9,056 bases of DNA from Synergistaceae bacterium (GCA_031274465.1 JAISQC010000151.1:1-9056), one strand, 5' to 3'. Shown: positions 1 to 6,692, counted from the first letter of the stretch. Numbers and translations: made by a program. Notes: a model not told the origin generated them from the letters alone.

Positions 1-129
1 TTCATAGCGGAGCACGCGCTCGGCCTCATGGGCATCCAGATAAGCCAGCCCATAGCCGACATCGCCACGTTCGCCCTCTCGATACCGCTGAACATTTACG
101 TGATGCGCGGGATGAAAACAGCGCCCTGA
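1..129 (+). CDS. MATE-family efflux transporter, C-terminal end (partial)
   Basis: Frame 1 is open from the left edge to TGA 127-129 and gives 42 residues. They contain LGLMGIQISQPIADIATF followed by a hydrophobic stretch and a short basic tail (RGMK). The G-I-x-x-(S/A)-Q-P-I-A-D pattern followed by a last membrane helix matches the C-terminal end of MATE (NorM/DinF-type) drug or metabolite antiporters, inner-membrane proteins that export organic cations using Na+ or H+. The 5' part lies outside the window, so start, length and substrate cannot be judged. No clear intrinsic terminator follows the stop before the promoter near 197. Family assignment rests on one motif and is fairly good; function of this member is unknown. 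Confidence 0.7.
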   Translation, partial: FIAEHALGLMGIQISQPIADIATFALSIPLNIYVMRGMKTAP

Positions 130-196
130 AACCCGCTTGTCGACCACGCGCGTATTCCGGACATTTCCATTTGCGCCGCGCTGACTAAGGCCAATA

Positions 197-225
197 TTGA
201 CATTTTATCGGACGCCTTTTATATT
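197..225 (+). promoter_or_regulatory. Sigma70-type promoter for the histidine-use cassette
   Basis: A perfect -35 hexamer TTGACA (197-202) is followed by exactly 17 bases and then TATATT (220-225), 5 of 6 matches to TATAAT. The predicted start of transcription is near 232, giving a leader of about 150 bases before the TTG start at 381. It lies in an AT-rich island in an otherwise GC-rich window and is the only gap upstream of hutU, so it most likely drives hutU, the cyclodeaminase and the permease. Confidence 0.75.
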
Positions 226-232
226 ATTATTT

Positions 233-263
233 AGTATATTTTTTAAATATAAGATATTATACT
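233..263 (+). promoter_or_regulatory. AT-rich nested palindromes at the transcription start (possible operator)
   Basis: Just downstream of the -10 box lies TATATTT (235-241), a 3-base spacer, then AAATATA (245-251), a perfect 7-bp inverted repeat. Around it AGTATA (233-238) is mirrored by TATACT (258-263). The position, at about +1 to +30 of the predicted promoter, is typical of a repressor site, but AT-rich DNA also forms palindromes by chance. No regulator gene is in the window to pair with it. Confidence 0.35.
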
Positions 264-380
264 GATTGTATAATGCAAGGCATCATTAATAGAGCGAGGC
301 ACAATGGCGGGCAATTAGATAGCGCAAGCGGCGTTTGCGGATGGCGGGCGTCGGGTATGCAGATGAAGGGGGTAGCTGTT

Positions 381-2099
381 TTGTCCGAAAAAGCGGAGAT
401 TCTTTACAGCGTCAAAGCGCAAAGAGGGGACACTCTCAGGTGCAAGGGATGGCGGCAGGAGACTATACTGCGCATGCTCGAGAACAACATGGAAAACGCC
501 GAGCACCCCGAGAAGCTGATCATCTACGGTGGGAACGGCAAGTGCGCGCGCAACTGGGAATCCTACCACGCGATAGTCAAAAGCCTGAAGGAGCTCGGTG
601 ATGACGAGACCTTAGTCGTGCAGTCCGGCATGCCGGTGGCGGTGTTCAAAACCCATAAATACGCTCCGGTCGTCGTGATGGCAACTACGAATTTCATGCG
701 CCCCACATGGGAGACGTTCTACGATCTGGAGGCGAAAAACCTCACGATATTCGCGCAGTACACGGCGGCGCCGTGGGAGTACATAGGAACCCAGGGCGTC
801 ATCGAGGGCACGTTCGAGACTCTGGCGGCTGTCGGCATAAAACACTACGGCGGAGACATGAAAAACAGGATACTCCTGACAGCGGGCGCGGGAGGGATGG
901 GCGGCAACCAGACCTGGGCGATGAAGATGCACGGCGGCGTGGCGATAGTGGTCGACGCCGACAGAAACATCCTCGAACGGAGAATCGAAAAAAAATATCT
1001 CGACGAGATAGCAGGCTCCATCGACGAGGCGATAAAACTCGCGCGCGAGCACGCAAAATCCGGCAAGCCACGCTCGTTCGGCGTGGTCGGAAATGCCGCC
1101 GACTGCTTCGAGGAGGCGTTTGAAAAGGGCTTCATGCCAGACGTCATGACGGAGATGTGCCCATGCCACGACCCGGTATCTTACATCCCGTCCGGATACA
1201 CCCCAGAACAGGCGAAAGAACTCAGGCACTCCGACATAAACTCGTACCTCGAGAAGTCGAGGGCTACGATGAAGCGGCAACTGGCTGTCATGCTCAAATA
1301 TTTCGACAAAGGCGTGCCGGTGTTCGAATACGGTACCAGCATCCGCAAGGAATGCCGCGACGCCGGTTTCCCCGAATCCGAGGCCATGCGCCTTCCGGCG
1401 TTCATAGCCGACTACATAAGGCCGCTCTTCTGCGAGGGGCGGGGGCCTTTCCGCTGGACGTGCGTTTCGGGAGACCCGGGAGACCTCAAAAGGATAGACA
1501 GCCTGGCGATGGAGCTGTTCGGCGACGACCCGATAGTCGGGCGCTGGATACCGCTTGCCAGCAAGCACCTGCCGATCGAGGCGCTCCCAGCCCGCGTCTG
1601 TTACATGGGCTTCGGGCAGCGCAAGAAATTCGCCCTCGCCGTGAACGAGCTGATCCGCAAAGGAGAGGTCAAAGGACCCGTTGCCTTCTCGCGGGACAAC
1701 CTGGACTCCGGCTCCATCGTAAACCCGACGTTCGAGTCCGAGAGGATGCCGGACGGAGGGGATCTGATTTCGGACTGGCCGATGCTGAACGGGCTTCTCA
1801 ACGCCTGCGGCATGTGCGACCTCATCGCCATCCAGGCGAACTATTCGATGGGTGAGGCCGTGCACACCGGCGTCACTCAGATAGCCGACGGAACCGACGA
1901 CGCCAGGATACGCCTCGAGGTCGCGATGACAGTGGACGCCGGCATAGGGGTCGTGCGCCACGCGCAGGCCGGCTACGAAAAGGCGAAGGACGTGGCGAAC
2001 GGCAAGGGGCCGCTCACCGACGAGACGATAAAGGTCCCGCTATGGTGGCAGCCGGCTGAGTTCGTGACGTTCGGCCCGGATGGCAGCGACAGGCTCTGA
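381..2099 (+). CDS. hutU: Urocanate hydratase (urocanase), divergent form
   Basis: Urocanase adds water to urocanate to give 4-imidazolone-5-propionate, the second step of histidine breakdown, with tightly bound NAD+ as electrophile, in the cytoplasm. With the TTG start at 381 the protein is 572 residues, close to the usual ~557. Conserved blocks include CKGWRQE, LIIYGGNGKCARNWE, YIGTQGVIEGTFET, LTAGAGGMGG, YIRPLFCEGRGPFRW, SGDP and LPARVC, whose Cys407 aligns with the active-site Cys of known urocanases (Cys410 in Pseudomonas putida). It departs from the classical family at several sites: RDHLD is RDNLD (438-442), TSAHDPLNGY is CPCHDPVSYI, and the HHGGGVGMG segment is replaced by QANYSMGEAVHTG (485-497). 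The TTG start is preferred over ATG 273 because AAGGGGG lies 8 bases upstream and homology begins just after it. Residues 1-36 of the longer reading have no family counterpart. Histidine pathway neighbours support the role; a related imidazole acrylate as substrate cannot be excluded. Confidence 0.85.
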   Translation: MSEKAEILYSVKAQRGDTLRCKGWRQETILRMLENNMENAEHPEKLIIYGGNGKCARNWESYHAIVKSLKELGDDETLVVQSGMPVAVFKTHKYAPVVVMATTNFMRPTWETFYDLEAKNLTIFAQYTAAPWEYIGTQGVIEGTFETLAAVGIKHYGGDMKNRILLTAGAGGMGGNQTWAMKMHGGVAIVVDADRNILERRIEKKYLDEIAGSIDEAIKLAREHAKSGKPRSFGVVGNAADCFEEAFEKGFMPDVMTEMCPCHDPVSYIPSGYTPEQAKELRHSDINSYLEKSRATMKRQLAVMLKYFDKGVPVFEYGTSIRKECRDAGFPESEAMRLPAFIADYIRPLFCEGRGPFRWTCVSGDPGDLKRIDSLAMELFGDDPIVGRWIPLASKHLPIEALPARVCYMGFGQRKKFALAVNELIRKGEVKGPVAFSRDNLDSGSIVNPTFESERMPDGGDLISDWPMLNGLLNACGMCDLIAIQANYSMGEAVHTGVTQIADGTDDARIRLEVAMTVDAGIGVVRHAQAGYEKAKDVANGKGPLTDETIKVPLWWQPAEFVTFGPDGSDRL

Positions 2100-2100
2100 C

Positions 2101-2682
2101 ATGCCTGTCGGGGAGATATTCGCCAGGATAACCGACAGCGGCAACTCCACCGTCGGCGGCGGCGCGGCCTCGGCATTGGCCGGGGCGATGGCGTCCGGCC
2201 TGGTGGGCATGGTCTCCCTCCTATCAAGGGGCAAGGGGCTGGGGCTGGACGACGCGGCCTACGAGTCGTTCTCGGGCGAACTGGGCGACATCGCTTCGAA
2301 GCTCGAGGACGGGGCTTTTGCGGACGAGGCGGCATACTTGGGAATAAAAGCCGCCTTGGCCCTGCCGAAGGCTACCGACAAGGAAAAGTCCAAAAGGCGC
2401 TCCGCCCTGGAGGCGGCCGCGACAGAAGCGGCAAACACCCCGCTCGGCAACGCCCGGCTCGCCGCGCGGGTGCTTGAGATCGCCTCCGAGCTCGAAGGCC
2501 GTTACAACGCCGCAGCCGCGTCCGACATGGAGTGCGGCAAAATGCTGGCCAGAAGCGCCGTGGTCGGATGCGCGCTCAACGTGGACGCAAACCTGCCAAT
2601 GATAAAAAACGAGGAGTCCGCGCGTTTTTTCCGAAGCGAATCGGAAAAATTAAAACGCCTGGCAGAACACCTAATATCCTGA
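2101..2682 (+). CDS. Formimidoyl-THF cyclodeaminase / methenyl-THF cyclohydrolase family protein
   Basis: This 193-residue protein belongs to the FTCD C-terminal (cyclodeaminase/FchA) family, all-helical cytoplasmic enzymes. They convert 5-formimidoyl-THF to 5,10-methenyl-THF and ammonia, or hydrolyse methenyl-THF. The hallmark is the N-terminal MPVGEIFARI followed by GGGAASALAGAMASGL (residues 19 on), matching the family's GGGS-AALAGALAAAL loop and helix. The middle KSKRRSALEAAATEAANTPL and the NVDANLPMI segment also fit. It starts one base after the hutU stop, so it is translationally linked. An in-frame ATG at 2080 would give 200 residues and overlap hutU by 20 bases. Neither start has a strong Shine-Dalgarno; 2101 has AGG at a good distance. 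There is no fused formiminotransferase domain as in mammalian FTCD. Next to a urocanase, handling the formimino group released from histidine is the likeliest job; a one-carbon cyclohydrolase (fchA) is the alternative. Confidence 0.82.
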   Translation: MPVGEIFARITDSGNSTVGGGAASALAGAMASGLVGMVSLLSRGKGLGLDDAAYESFSGELGDIASKLEDGAFADEAAYLGIKAALALPKATDKEKSKRRSALEAAATEAANTPLGNARLAARVLEIASELEGRYNAAAASDMECGKMLARSAVVGCALNVDANLPMIKNEESARFFRSESEKLKRLAEHLIS

Positions 2683-2725
2683 TCCAACCTCGCCAGACAA
2701 AATTTAATATAAAGGGGATTGGAAA

Positions 2726-4030
2726 ATGCTTGAAATTATGCGCAACCCGATTACCGTCTCCGTCATAGTCATGTGCGTGCTGTGCCTGATCAAGATCAAT
2801 GTCATACTCTCTTTGATCGCGGCCGCGATGGTAGCCGGAGTCATCGCCGGCATGACGCCTTCGGCCGTCATGTCCGGGATAATATCAGGCATGTCCACGA
2901 ACGGCGAAAACGCGCTCGCTTACCTGCTCCTCGGGGCATTTGCCGCCGCGCTGGCCCACGTAGGTGTCACAGACCTGCTCGCTCGGAAAATGGCCTCCGT
3001 CCTCAAGGGCAAGAAGGTAGCCCTGCTATTGGCCTTGATGCTCTGCGCCTGCGTGTCAGGAACTTTGGTCCCGGTGCATATCGCGTTCATACCCATCATG
3101 ATCCCGCCCCTGCTGGCAATGATGAACGAGATGAAGATGGACAGGCGCGCCGCTGCCTGTTCGCTTGCTTTTGGCCTGAAGGCACCCTATATCACCATCC
3201 CCATAGGATACGGAATAATCTTTCACAGCATCGTGGCTTCCAACATGACCGACAACGGCATGCCGGTGCTGGCGCAAGACATTTTTCGCTTCAACTGGAT
3301 CTTGGGCGTCGGCATGGCAGTTGGGCTGATACTGTCCATCCTGTATTTCAAAAAAGACAGGGAATATGAGACCCGCGAGATCGCGGACACCAGCGACGCG
3401 GAGGGGCCGGAATTCGGCCGCAGACAGGTCGTGGCGATCATCTCTATCTTCGCCACGCTCGGGGCGCAGCTGTATTTCGGCTCCATGCCCCTCGGCGCGG
3501 TCTGCGGCATAGCGGTCATGATAATCGGCGGGGCGATCAGGCTCGGCGAGGTTGACGAGATTATGAGCGGCGGCATCAAGATCATGGGGATGATAGCGTT
3601 CGTCATGCTGGTTGCCGGGGGGTACGCCGCAATAATCCGCTCCAGCGGCGCAGTGGAAACTCTTGTGGAAGCCGCGATGGGCATATTGGGCGACAGCAAG
3701 GCCATATTTTTGGCCGTCCTGATCCTGATAGGCCTGATAATAACGATGGGCATCGGAACTTCTTTCGGCACAGTCCCGGTAATAGCCGTGCTCTACGTTC
3801 CAATGTGCATCAGGATGGGGATAAGCGTCGGAGCGTGCGCTTGCCTCATCTCATGCGCCGCAGCTCTTGGCGATGCCGGCTCACCGGCGTCGGACACGAC
3901 ATTGGGGCCAACCGCCGGCTTAAATGCCGACGGACAGCACGATCATATATGGGACACCTGCGTTCCGACGTTCATGGCCTACAACATACCGCTGGCAATC
4001 GCCGGTTTCATAGGCGCTTTGATCTTTTAA
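2726..4030 (+). CDS. YuiF-type (NhaC-like superfamily) histidine permease
   Basis: This 434-residue inner-membrane transporter has about 11-12 hydrophobic segments and very few charges outside a central loop (about residues 208-232). It resembles the B. subtilis YuiF/HisP family, annotated generically as Na+/H+ antiporter family and linked to histidine uptake. Matching blocks are YLLLGAFAAALAHVGVTDLL, VPVHIAFIPIMIPPLLAMMNE, MDRRAAACSLAFGLKAPYI, ITMGIGTSFGTVPVI, and the near C-terminal block from about residue 382 (GDAGSPASDTTLGPTAGL, then DGQHDHIWDTCVPTF), which is the family's strongest signature. AAGGGGA (2712-2718) precedes ATG 2726 by 7 bases. It lies 43 bases after the cyclodeaminase with no terminator or promoter visible between them, so it is probably the third gene of the histidine cassette. 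Position next to urocanase supports histidine, or possibly urocanate, as substrate; ion coupling is inferred from the family only. Confidence 0.82.
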   Translation: MLEIMRNPITVSVIVMCVLCLIKINVILSLIAAAMVAGVIAGMTPSAVMSGIISGMSTNGENALAYLLLGAFAAALAHVGVTDLLARKMASVLKGKKVALLLALMLCACVSGTLVPVHIAFIPIMIPPLLAMMNEMKMDRRAAACSLAFGLKAPYITIPIGYGIIFHSIVASNMTDNGMPVLAQDIFRFNWILGVGMAVGLILSILYFKKDREYETREIADTSDAEGPEFGRRQVVAIISIFATLGAQLYFGSMPLGAVCGIAVMIIGGAIRLGEVDEIMSGGIKIMGMIAFVMLVAGGYAAIIRSSGAVETLVEAAMGILGDSKAIFLAVLILIGLIITMGIGTSFGTVPVIAVLYVPMCIRMGISVGACACLISCAAALGDAGSPASDTTLGPTAGLNADGQHDHIWDTCVPTFMAYNIPLAIAGFIGALIF

Positions 4031-4041
4031 CATAATCATGG

Positions 4042-4065
4042 GCTGTTTTTTTGTTAAAAAACAGC
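4042..4065 (+). promoter_or_regulatory. Perfect 10-bp inverted repeat abutting a TATAAT box
   Basis: GCTGTTTTTT (4042-4051) and AAAAAACAGC (4056-4065) pair perfectly around a 4-base centre. The right arm ends exactly where TATAAT (4066-4071) begins, so the palindrome occupies the -35 and spacer zone of a possible promoter for the Liv operon. There is no T-run after the stem on either strand, so it does not look like an ordinary intrinsic terminator. A regulator operator is the preferred reading; a weak end-of-transcript hairpin for the permease gene is the alternative. Confidence 0.45.
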
Positions 4066-4071
4066 TATAAT
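4066..4071 (+). promoter_or_regulatory. Possible -10 box for the liv operon
   Basis: A perfect TATAAT lies 91 bases upstream of livH, but no good -35 hexamer is found 16-18 bases before it (CTGTTT at 17), so it would need an activator or be weak. A second candidate is TTGTGG (4110-4115), 18 bases, TAAAAT (4134-4139), closer to the start. The gap is the only place in the operon where a promoter is expected. Which box is used cannot be settled by eye. Confidence 0.4.
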
Positions 4072-4072
4072 G

Positions 4073-4104
4073 CGCTTAATTTGATCTAGGTATCGATTTA
4101 AGCG
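4073..4104 (+). repeat. Inverted repeat in the liv leader
   Basis: CGCTTAA (4073-4079) is mirrored by TTAAGCG (4098-4104), with 18 bases between. It would lie in the 5' leader if transcription starts just after TATAAT 4066-4071. It is imperfectly extendable by one pair with a bulge. It could be a DNA-binding site or an RNA stem; evidence is only the symmetry. Confidence 0.3.
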
Positions 4105-4161
4105 AGTGTTTGTGGTTGTTTCGCGCTTGCAGATAAAATCCGCGATTGACGGAGGTGCGTC

Positions 4162-5025
4162 TTGCAACTCTTTTTCGAACAAATACTGAACGGGCTCGCG
4201 ATCGGCTCTATATACGCGCTCATCACCCTTGGGCTCGCGCTGGTCTACGGCATACTCCGCATACTCCACGTGGCCCACGCCGCAGTCTATACTGTCGGGG
4301 CCTATGTAGGGCTGGCGATATACAGCCGGACATCGACACTGCTGCTGGCGGTTCCTGGCAGCATGCTGTCGTGCGTGCTGCTTGGGATAGCTATCGAGCG
4401 TTTCGTATATTTCCCCCTTCTCAAGTACCCCCCGTATGTGCCGCTCATCAGCAGCATCGCTCTCTTCCTCGGACTGGAGGAGCTATGCCGCATCGTAGCC
4501 GGTCCGGAGCTTTTGACTTTTCCGGCGACACTCCCCTTCCCTTCGTTTTCCGTTGCCGGAGTCATGGTGTCCGGCACAACTGTCACAGTCTACGCGGTCA
4601 CTATAGCCGTCCTGGCCGCTCTATGGTTCGTGACCGCCAAGACGGAGTTCGGCCTCGCGATGCGCGCGGCGTCACTCGACATGGAGGTGGCCTCTTCCCT
4701 AGGGGTCAACAGCAAGCTGGTAGTGGACGCGACCTTCGCCATAGGGTCGGCCATAGCTTCGCTTGCCGGGATACTCGTCGGCATCTACTACAATCAGGTC
4801 TACTCGACCATGGGGACCATGCCGGCGTACAAGTCGCTTGCGCTCATCGTCGTTGGGGGGATGGGCTCGACGGTCGGCACGGTGCTGGCTTCCTTCCTCC
4901 TCGGCTTGGGCGAGACCCTGCTGATAAGCTTCGCGAATATACCGTTGCCGAGGGACGCACTGGCGTTCATCGCAATGATCCTGGTGCTGATGTGGAAGCC
5001 GACCGGCCTGCTGGGCAAGCGTTGA
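4162..5025 (+). CDS. livH: Branched-chain amino acid ABC transporter, permease LivH
   Basis: This 287-residue inner-membrane protein is one of the two transmembrane subunits of a Liv/HAAT-type ABC importer. It starts FEQILNGLAIGSIYALITLG, the typical LivH opening, then VYGILRILHVAHAAVYTVGAYVG, equivalent to the family's N-F-A-H-G-x-x-Y-x-x-G-A-Y block. The cytoplasmic coupling loop appears as MRAASLDMEVASSLGVN, and the closing part has SLALIVVGGMGSTVGTVLASF and a terminal WKPTGLLGKR, both family standards. Roughly eight membrane helices are visible. The start is TTG 4162, with GGAGGT (4151-4156) five bases upstream; no ATG offers a comparable site. It is the first gene of a five-gene operon, 13 bases ahead of livM. 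Function is secure at family level; the transported amino acid is not. Confidence 0.92.
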   Translation: MQLFFEQILNGLAIGSIYALITLGLALVYGILRILHVAHAAVYTVGAYVGLAIYSRTSTLLLAVPGSMLSCVLLGIAIERFVYFPLLKYPPYVPLISSIALFLGLEELCRIVAGPELLTFPATLPFPSFSVAGVMVSGTTVTVYAVTIAVLAALWFVTAKTEFGLAMRAASLDMEVASSLGVNSKLVVDATFAIGSAIASLAGILVGIYYNQVYSTMGTMPAYKSLALIVVGGMGSTVGTVLASFLLGLGETLLISFANIPLPRDALAFIAMILVLMWKPTGLLGKR

Positions 5026-5038
5026 GGGGGATTAGTCC

Positions 5039-5929
5039 GTGGATTATTTCGCTACCGTAGCCACGATAATAGTAATACAGGCCATAGCGGCCTGCGGCCT
5101 CAATGTGATCGTCGGGTACGCGGGGCAGATATCGCTCGGGCACGCGGCGTTTTTCGGCATAGGAGCATATGCGAGCGCGATGCTGACCACGAAAGCTGGC
5201 CTCACGTTCTGGCAGGCCCTGCCGATATCGCTTCTCATCTCCATGTCCCTTGGGTTTTTGCTCGGCCTGCCCAGCCTGAGGGTGCGCGAAGATTTTCTGG
5301 CCATTACCACGATCGGGATAAACTTCATCGTCGAAGCGGTGTTCGTCTACACGCCCTTTTTCGGCGGCGCGCTCGGACTCGGCGGCATCCCCCGCGTGGC
5401 AGTGTTTGGATCAAGGCTCGGCAACAGCCAGTTTTTGGCTCTATGCGCCGTTTTCCTGGCAATCACCCTGATGATCTGCCGCCAGTTCACGCGAACGTGG
5501 ATGGGCCTCGCGTGTTTTGCCGTGAGGGAAAACGAGACGGCTGCGTCCAGCATGGGGATATCGCCGGTGCGCGCCAAGCTTTCGGCGTTTGTCCTCGGAA
5601 CCGGCATGGCGGGCCTCTCCGGCGCTCTTTACGCACATTACGCGCGCTTCATCTCCGCCGGCGATTTCGGATTTCCCATATCAATCTCCATGCTGTCGAT
5701 GGTCGTGCTGGGCGGCATGGGCACTCTTGCGGGCCCTCTTTTGGGGGCACTGATAATTGGCGTGTTGCCCGAGGTTTTCAGATCCCTCATGGATTACCGC
5801 ATGTTCTTGTATTCCATGCTCCTGCTGTTGATGATCCGATTCCAGCCCGGAGGGCTTCTGGGCGAGCAAAGCGCCGCAGCGGGTTTGCTCAAGGGCATAC
5901 TGAACAGGAGGCGCGCTTCCAGTGCCTAG
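5039..5929 (+). CDS. livM: Branched-chain amino acid ABC transporter, permease LivM
   Basis: This 296-residue protein is the second membrane subunit, pairing with LivH in the inner membrane. The N-terminal block LNVIVGYAGQISLGHAAFFG followed by IGAYASAMLTTKAG is the LivM hallmark. LPSLRVREDFLAITTIGINF and the coupling-loop segment FAVRENETAASSMGISPVRAK are also typical, as are the late MVVLGGMGTLAGPLLGA and the terminal FQPGGLLGEQ. Start is GTG 5039 with GAGGGGG (5024-5030) at a good distance. The short N-terminus matches compact LivM proteins without the long extra segment found in E. coli. It follows livH by 13 bases and its end overlaps livG by 8 bases, indicating coupled translation. Confidence 0.92.
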   Translation: MDYFATVATIIVIQAIAACGLNVIVGYAGQISLGHAAFFGIGAYASAMLTTKAGLTFWQALPISLLISMSLGFLLGLPSLRVREDFLAITTIGINFIVEAVFVYTPFFGGALGLGGIPRVAVFGSRLGNSQFLALCAVFLAITLMICRQFTRTWMGLACFAVRENETAASSMGISPVRAKLSAFVLGTGMAGLSGALYAHYARFISAGDFGFPISISMLSMVVLGGMGTLAGPLLGALIIGVLPEVFRSLMDYRMFLYSMLLLLMIRFQPGGLLGEQSAAAGLLKGILNRRRASSA

Positions 5930-6692
5930 CGCCCTGCTTTGCGTGAAAAACCTATCCGTGCATTTCGGCGGGCTAAAAGCCGTGGATGACGTCAGCTTCG
6001 AGCTTGGCGCCGGCGAGATATTGGGGCTCCTCGGCCCGAATGGGGCTGGCAAGACGACGTGTTTCAACGCGATATCCGGGGTCTATCCGCCTACTTCGGG
6101 CGAGATACTCTACGATGGACGGAGGGCGAACGGAACTCCTCCGCACGGCATGGCGAAACTCGGGGTGGGGCGCACTTTTCAGATCGTCCACCCGTTCGTC
6201 GGCCTCTCGGCGCGCGAAAACGTGATCGTCGCGCTCGGGGGGGATCATTACAGGGGAGCCCTTTGGCGCTCGCTGGCGTCGTGGAAGAAGAGGTCGATCG
6301 CGGACGAAGCCGACGAGATACTGCGGACCGTCGGGCTTCTCGACATGGCTGATCGGAGGGTCGGACAGATGCCGATAGGGAACCTCCGCAGAGTCGAAAT
6401 AGCGCGTGCGCTGGCCCTGCGCCCCAGACTGCTGTTGCTCGACGAGTCTTTTTCGGGGCTGCACCACTCCGAAATCCTCCATATCGAGGGGCTGGTTCGC
6501 CATATAAGGGACACTGGAGTTTCAGTGCTGCTGATAGAGCACAACATGAAGGTGGCGATGGCTCTCTCGGACCGCGTGGTCGTGCTGGATCATGGGCGAA
6601 AGCTCGCTGAGGGCCTGCCATCCGAGGTTTCCTCGAACCCCGCTGTCATAGAAGCGTATCTCGGGAGAGGAGGCAGCGGCAATGCTGCTTGA
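5922..6692 (+). CDS. livG: Branched-chain amino acid ABC transporter, ATP-binding protein LivG
   Basis: This 256-residue cytoplasmic ATPase powers the LivHM channel together with LivF. Walker A is GPNGAGKTT (residues 38-46), the Q-loop sits in GVGRTFQIVHPF (Gln87), Walker B is LLLLDE (170-175) and the switch histidine is in LLIEHNMKVAM (His207). GRTFQ and the C-terminal IEAYLG are typical of LivG. The ABC signature is unusual: where most members read L-x-Y/L-G-x-Q-R-R, this one has MPIGNLRRVEIARAL, and the residue after the Walker B Glu is Ser (DESFSGL) instead of Pro. Both positions vary in this subfamily, so activity is still expected. Start is GTG 5922 with AGGAGG (5906-5911) 10 bases upstream. 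It overlaps livM by 8 bases and livF by 11. Confidence 0.92.
   Translation: MPSALLCVKNLSVHFGGLKAVDDVSFELGAGEILGLLGPNGAGKTTCFNAISGVYPPTSGEILYDGRRANGTPPHGMAKLGVGRTFQIVHPFVGLSARENVIVALGGDHYRGALWRSLASWKKRSIADEADEILRTVGLLDMADRRVGQMPIGNLRRVEIARALALRPRLLLLDESFSGLHHSEILHIEGLVRHIRDTGVSVLLIEHNMKVAMALSDRVVVLDHGRKLAEGLPSEVSSNPAVIEAYLGRGGSGNAA

Larger units (their letters stand above)
130..380 (+). other. Intergenic region and hutU 5' leader
   Basis: This 251-base gap between the MATE gene and hutU holds the promoter (197-225), AT-rich palindromes (233-263), a second TATAAT-like box at 269-274 without a good -35, and a small hairpin in the leader (CGCAA 323-327 pairing TTGCG 335-339). It ends in AAGGGGG (366-372), which serves as Shine-Dalgarno for the TTG at 381. 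I recognise no known riboswitch. The only ATG-led peptide in frame with its own stop in the leader is a 4-codon ORF at 304-318, which I do not call. Confidence 0.6.

Noticed and set aside
269..274. TATAAT as a second promoter for hutU
   Set aside because: No acceptable -35 hexamer at 16-18 bases upstream and no extended -10; in AT-rich DNA such boxes arise by chance.
304..318. Four-codon ORF (Met-Ala-Gly-Asn) in the hutU leader
   Set aside because: It contains no histidine codons and has no paired attenuator structure, so nothing supports a leader peptide.
323..339. Five-bp hairpin in the hutU leader
   Set aside because: Too short to separate from chance and not followed by a T-run or overlapping the ribosome site.
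612..1961. 449-codon open frame on the minus strand opposite hutU
   Set aside because: It lies wholly within the urocanase gene in the antisense direction, its translation is rich in His, Arg and Val with no domain, and the opposite strand has clear homology. It is a shadow of GC-rich coding DNA.
3223..3771. 182-codon minus-strand frame opposite the YuiF-type permease
   Set aside because: It is hydrophobic only because it mirrors a membrane-protein gene; no start signals or family match.
4146..5060. 304-codon + strand frame overlapping livH
   Set aside because: The translation is Arg/His/Gly-rich without membrane segments or a motif, while the overlapping livH frame has a proper ribosome site and strong family blocks.
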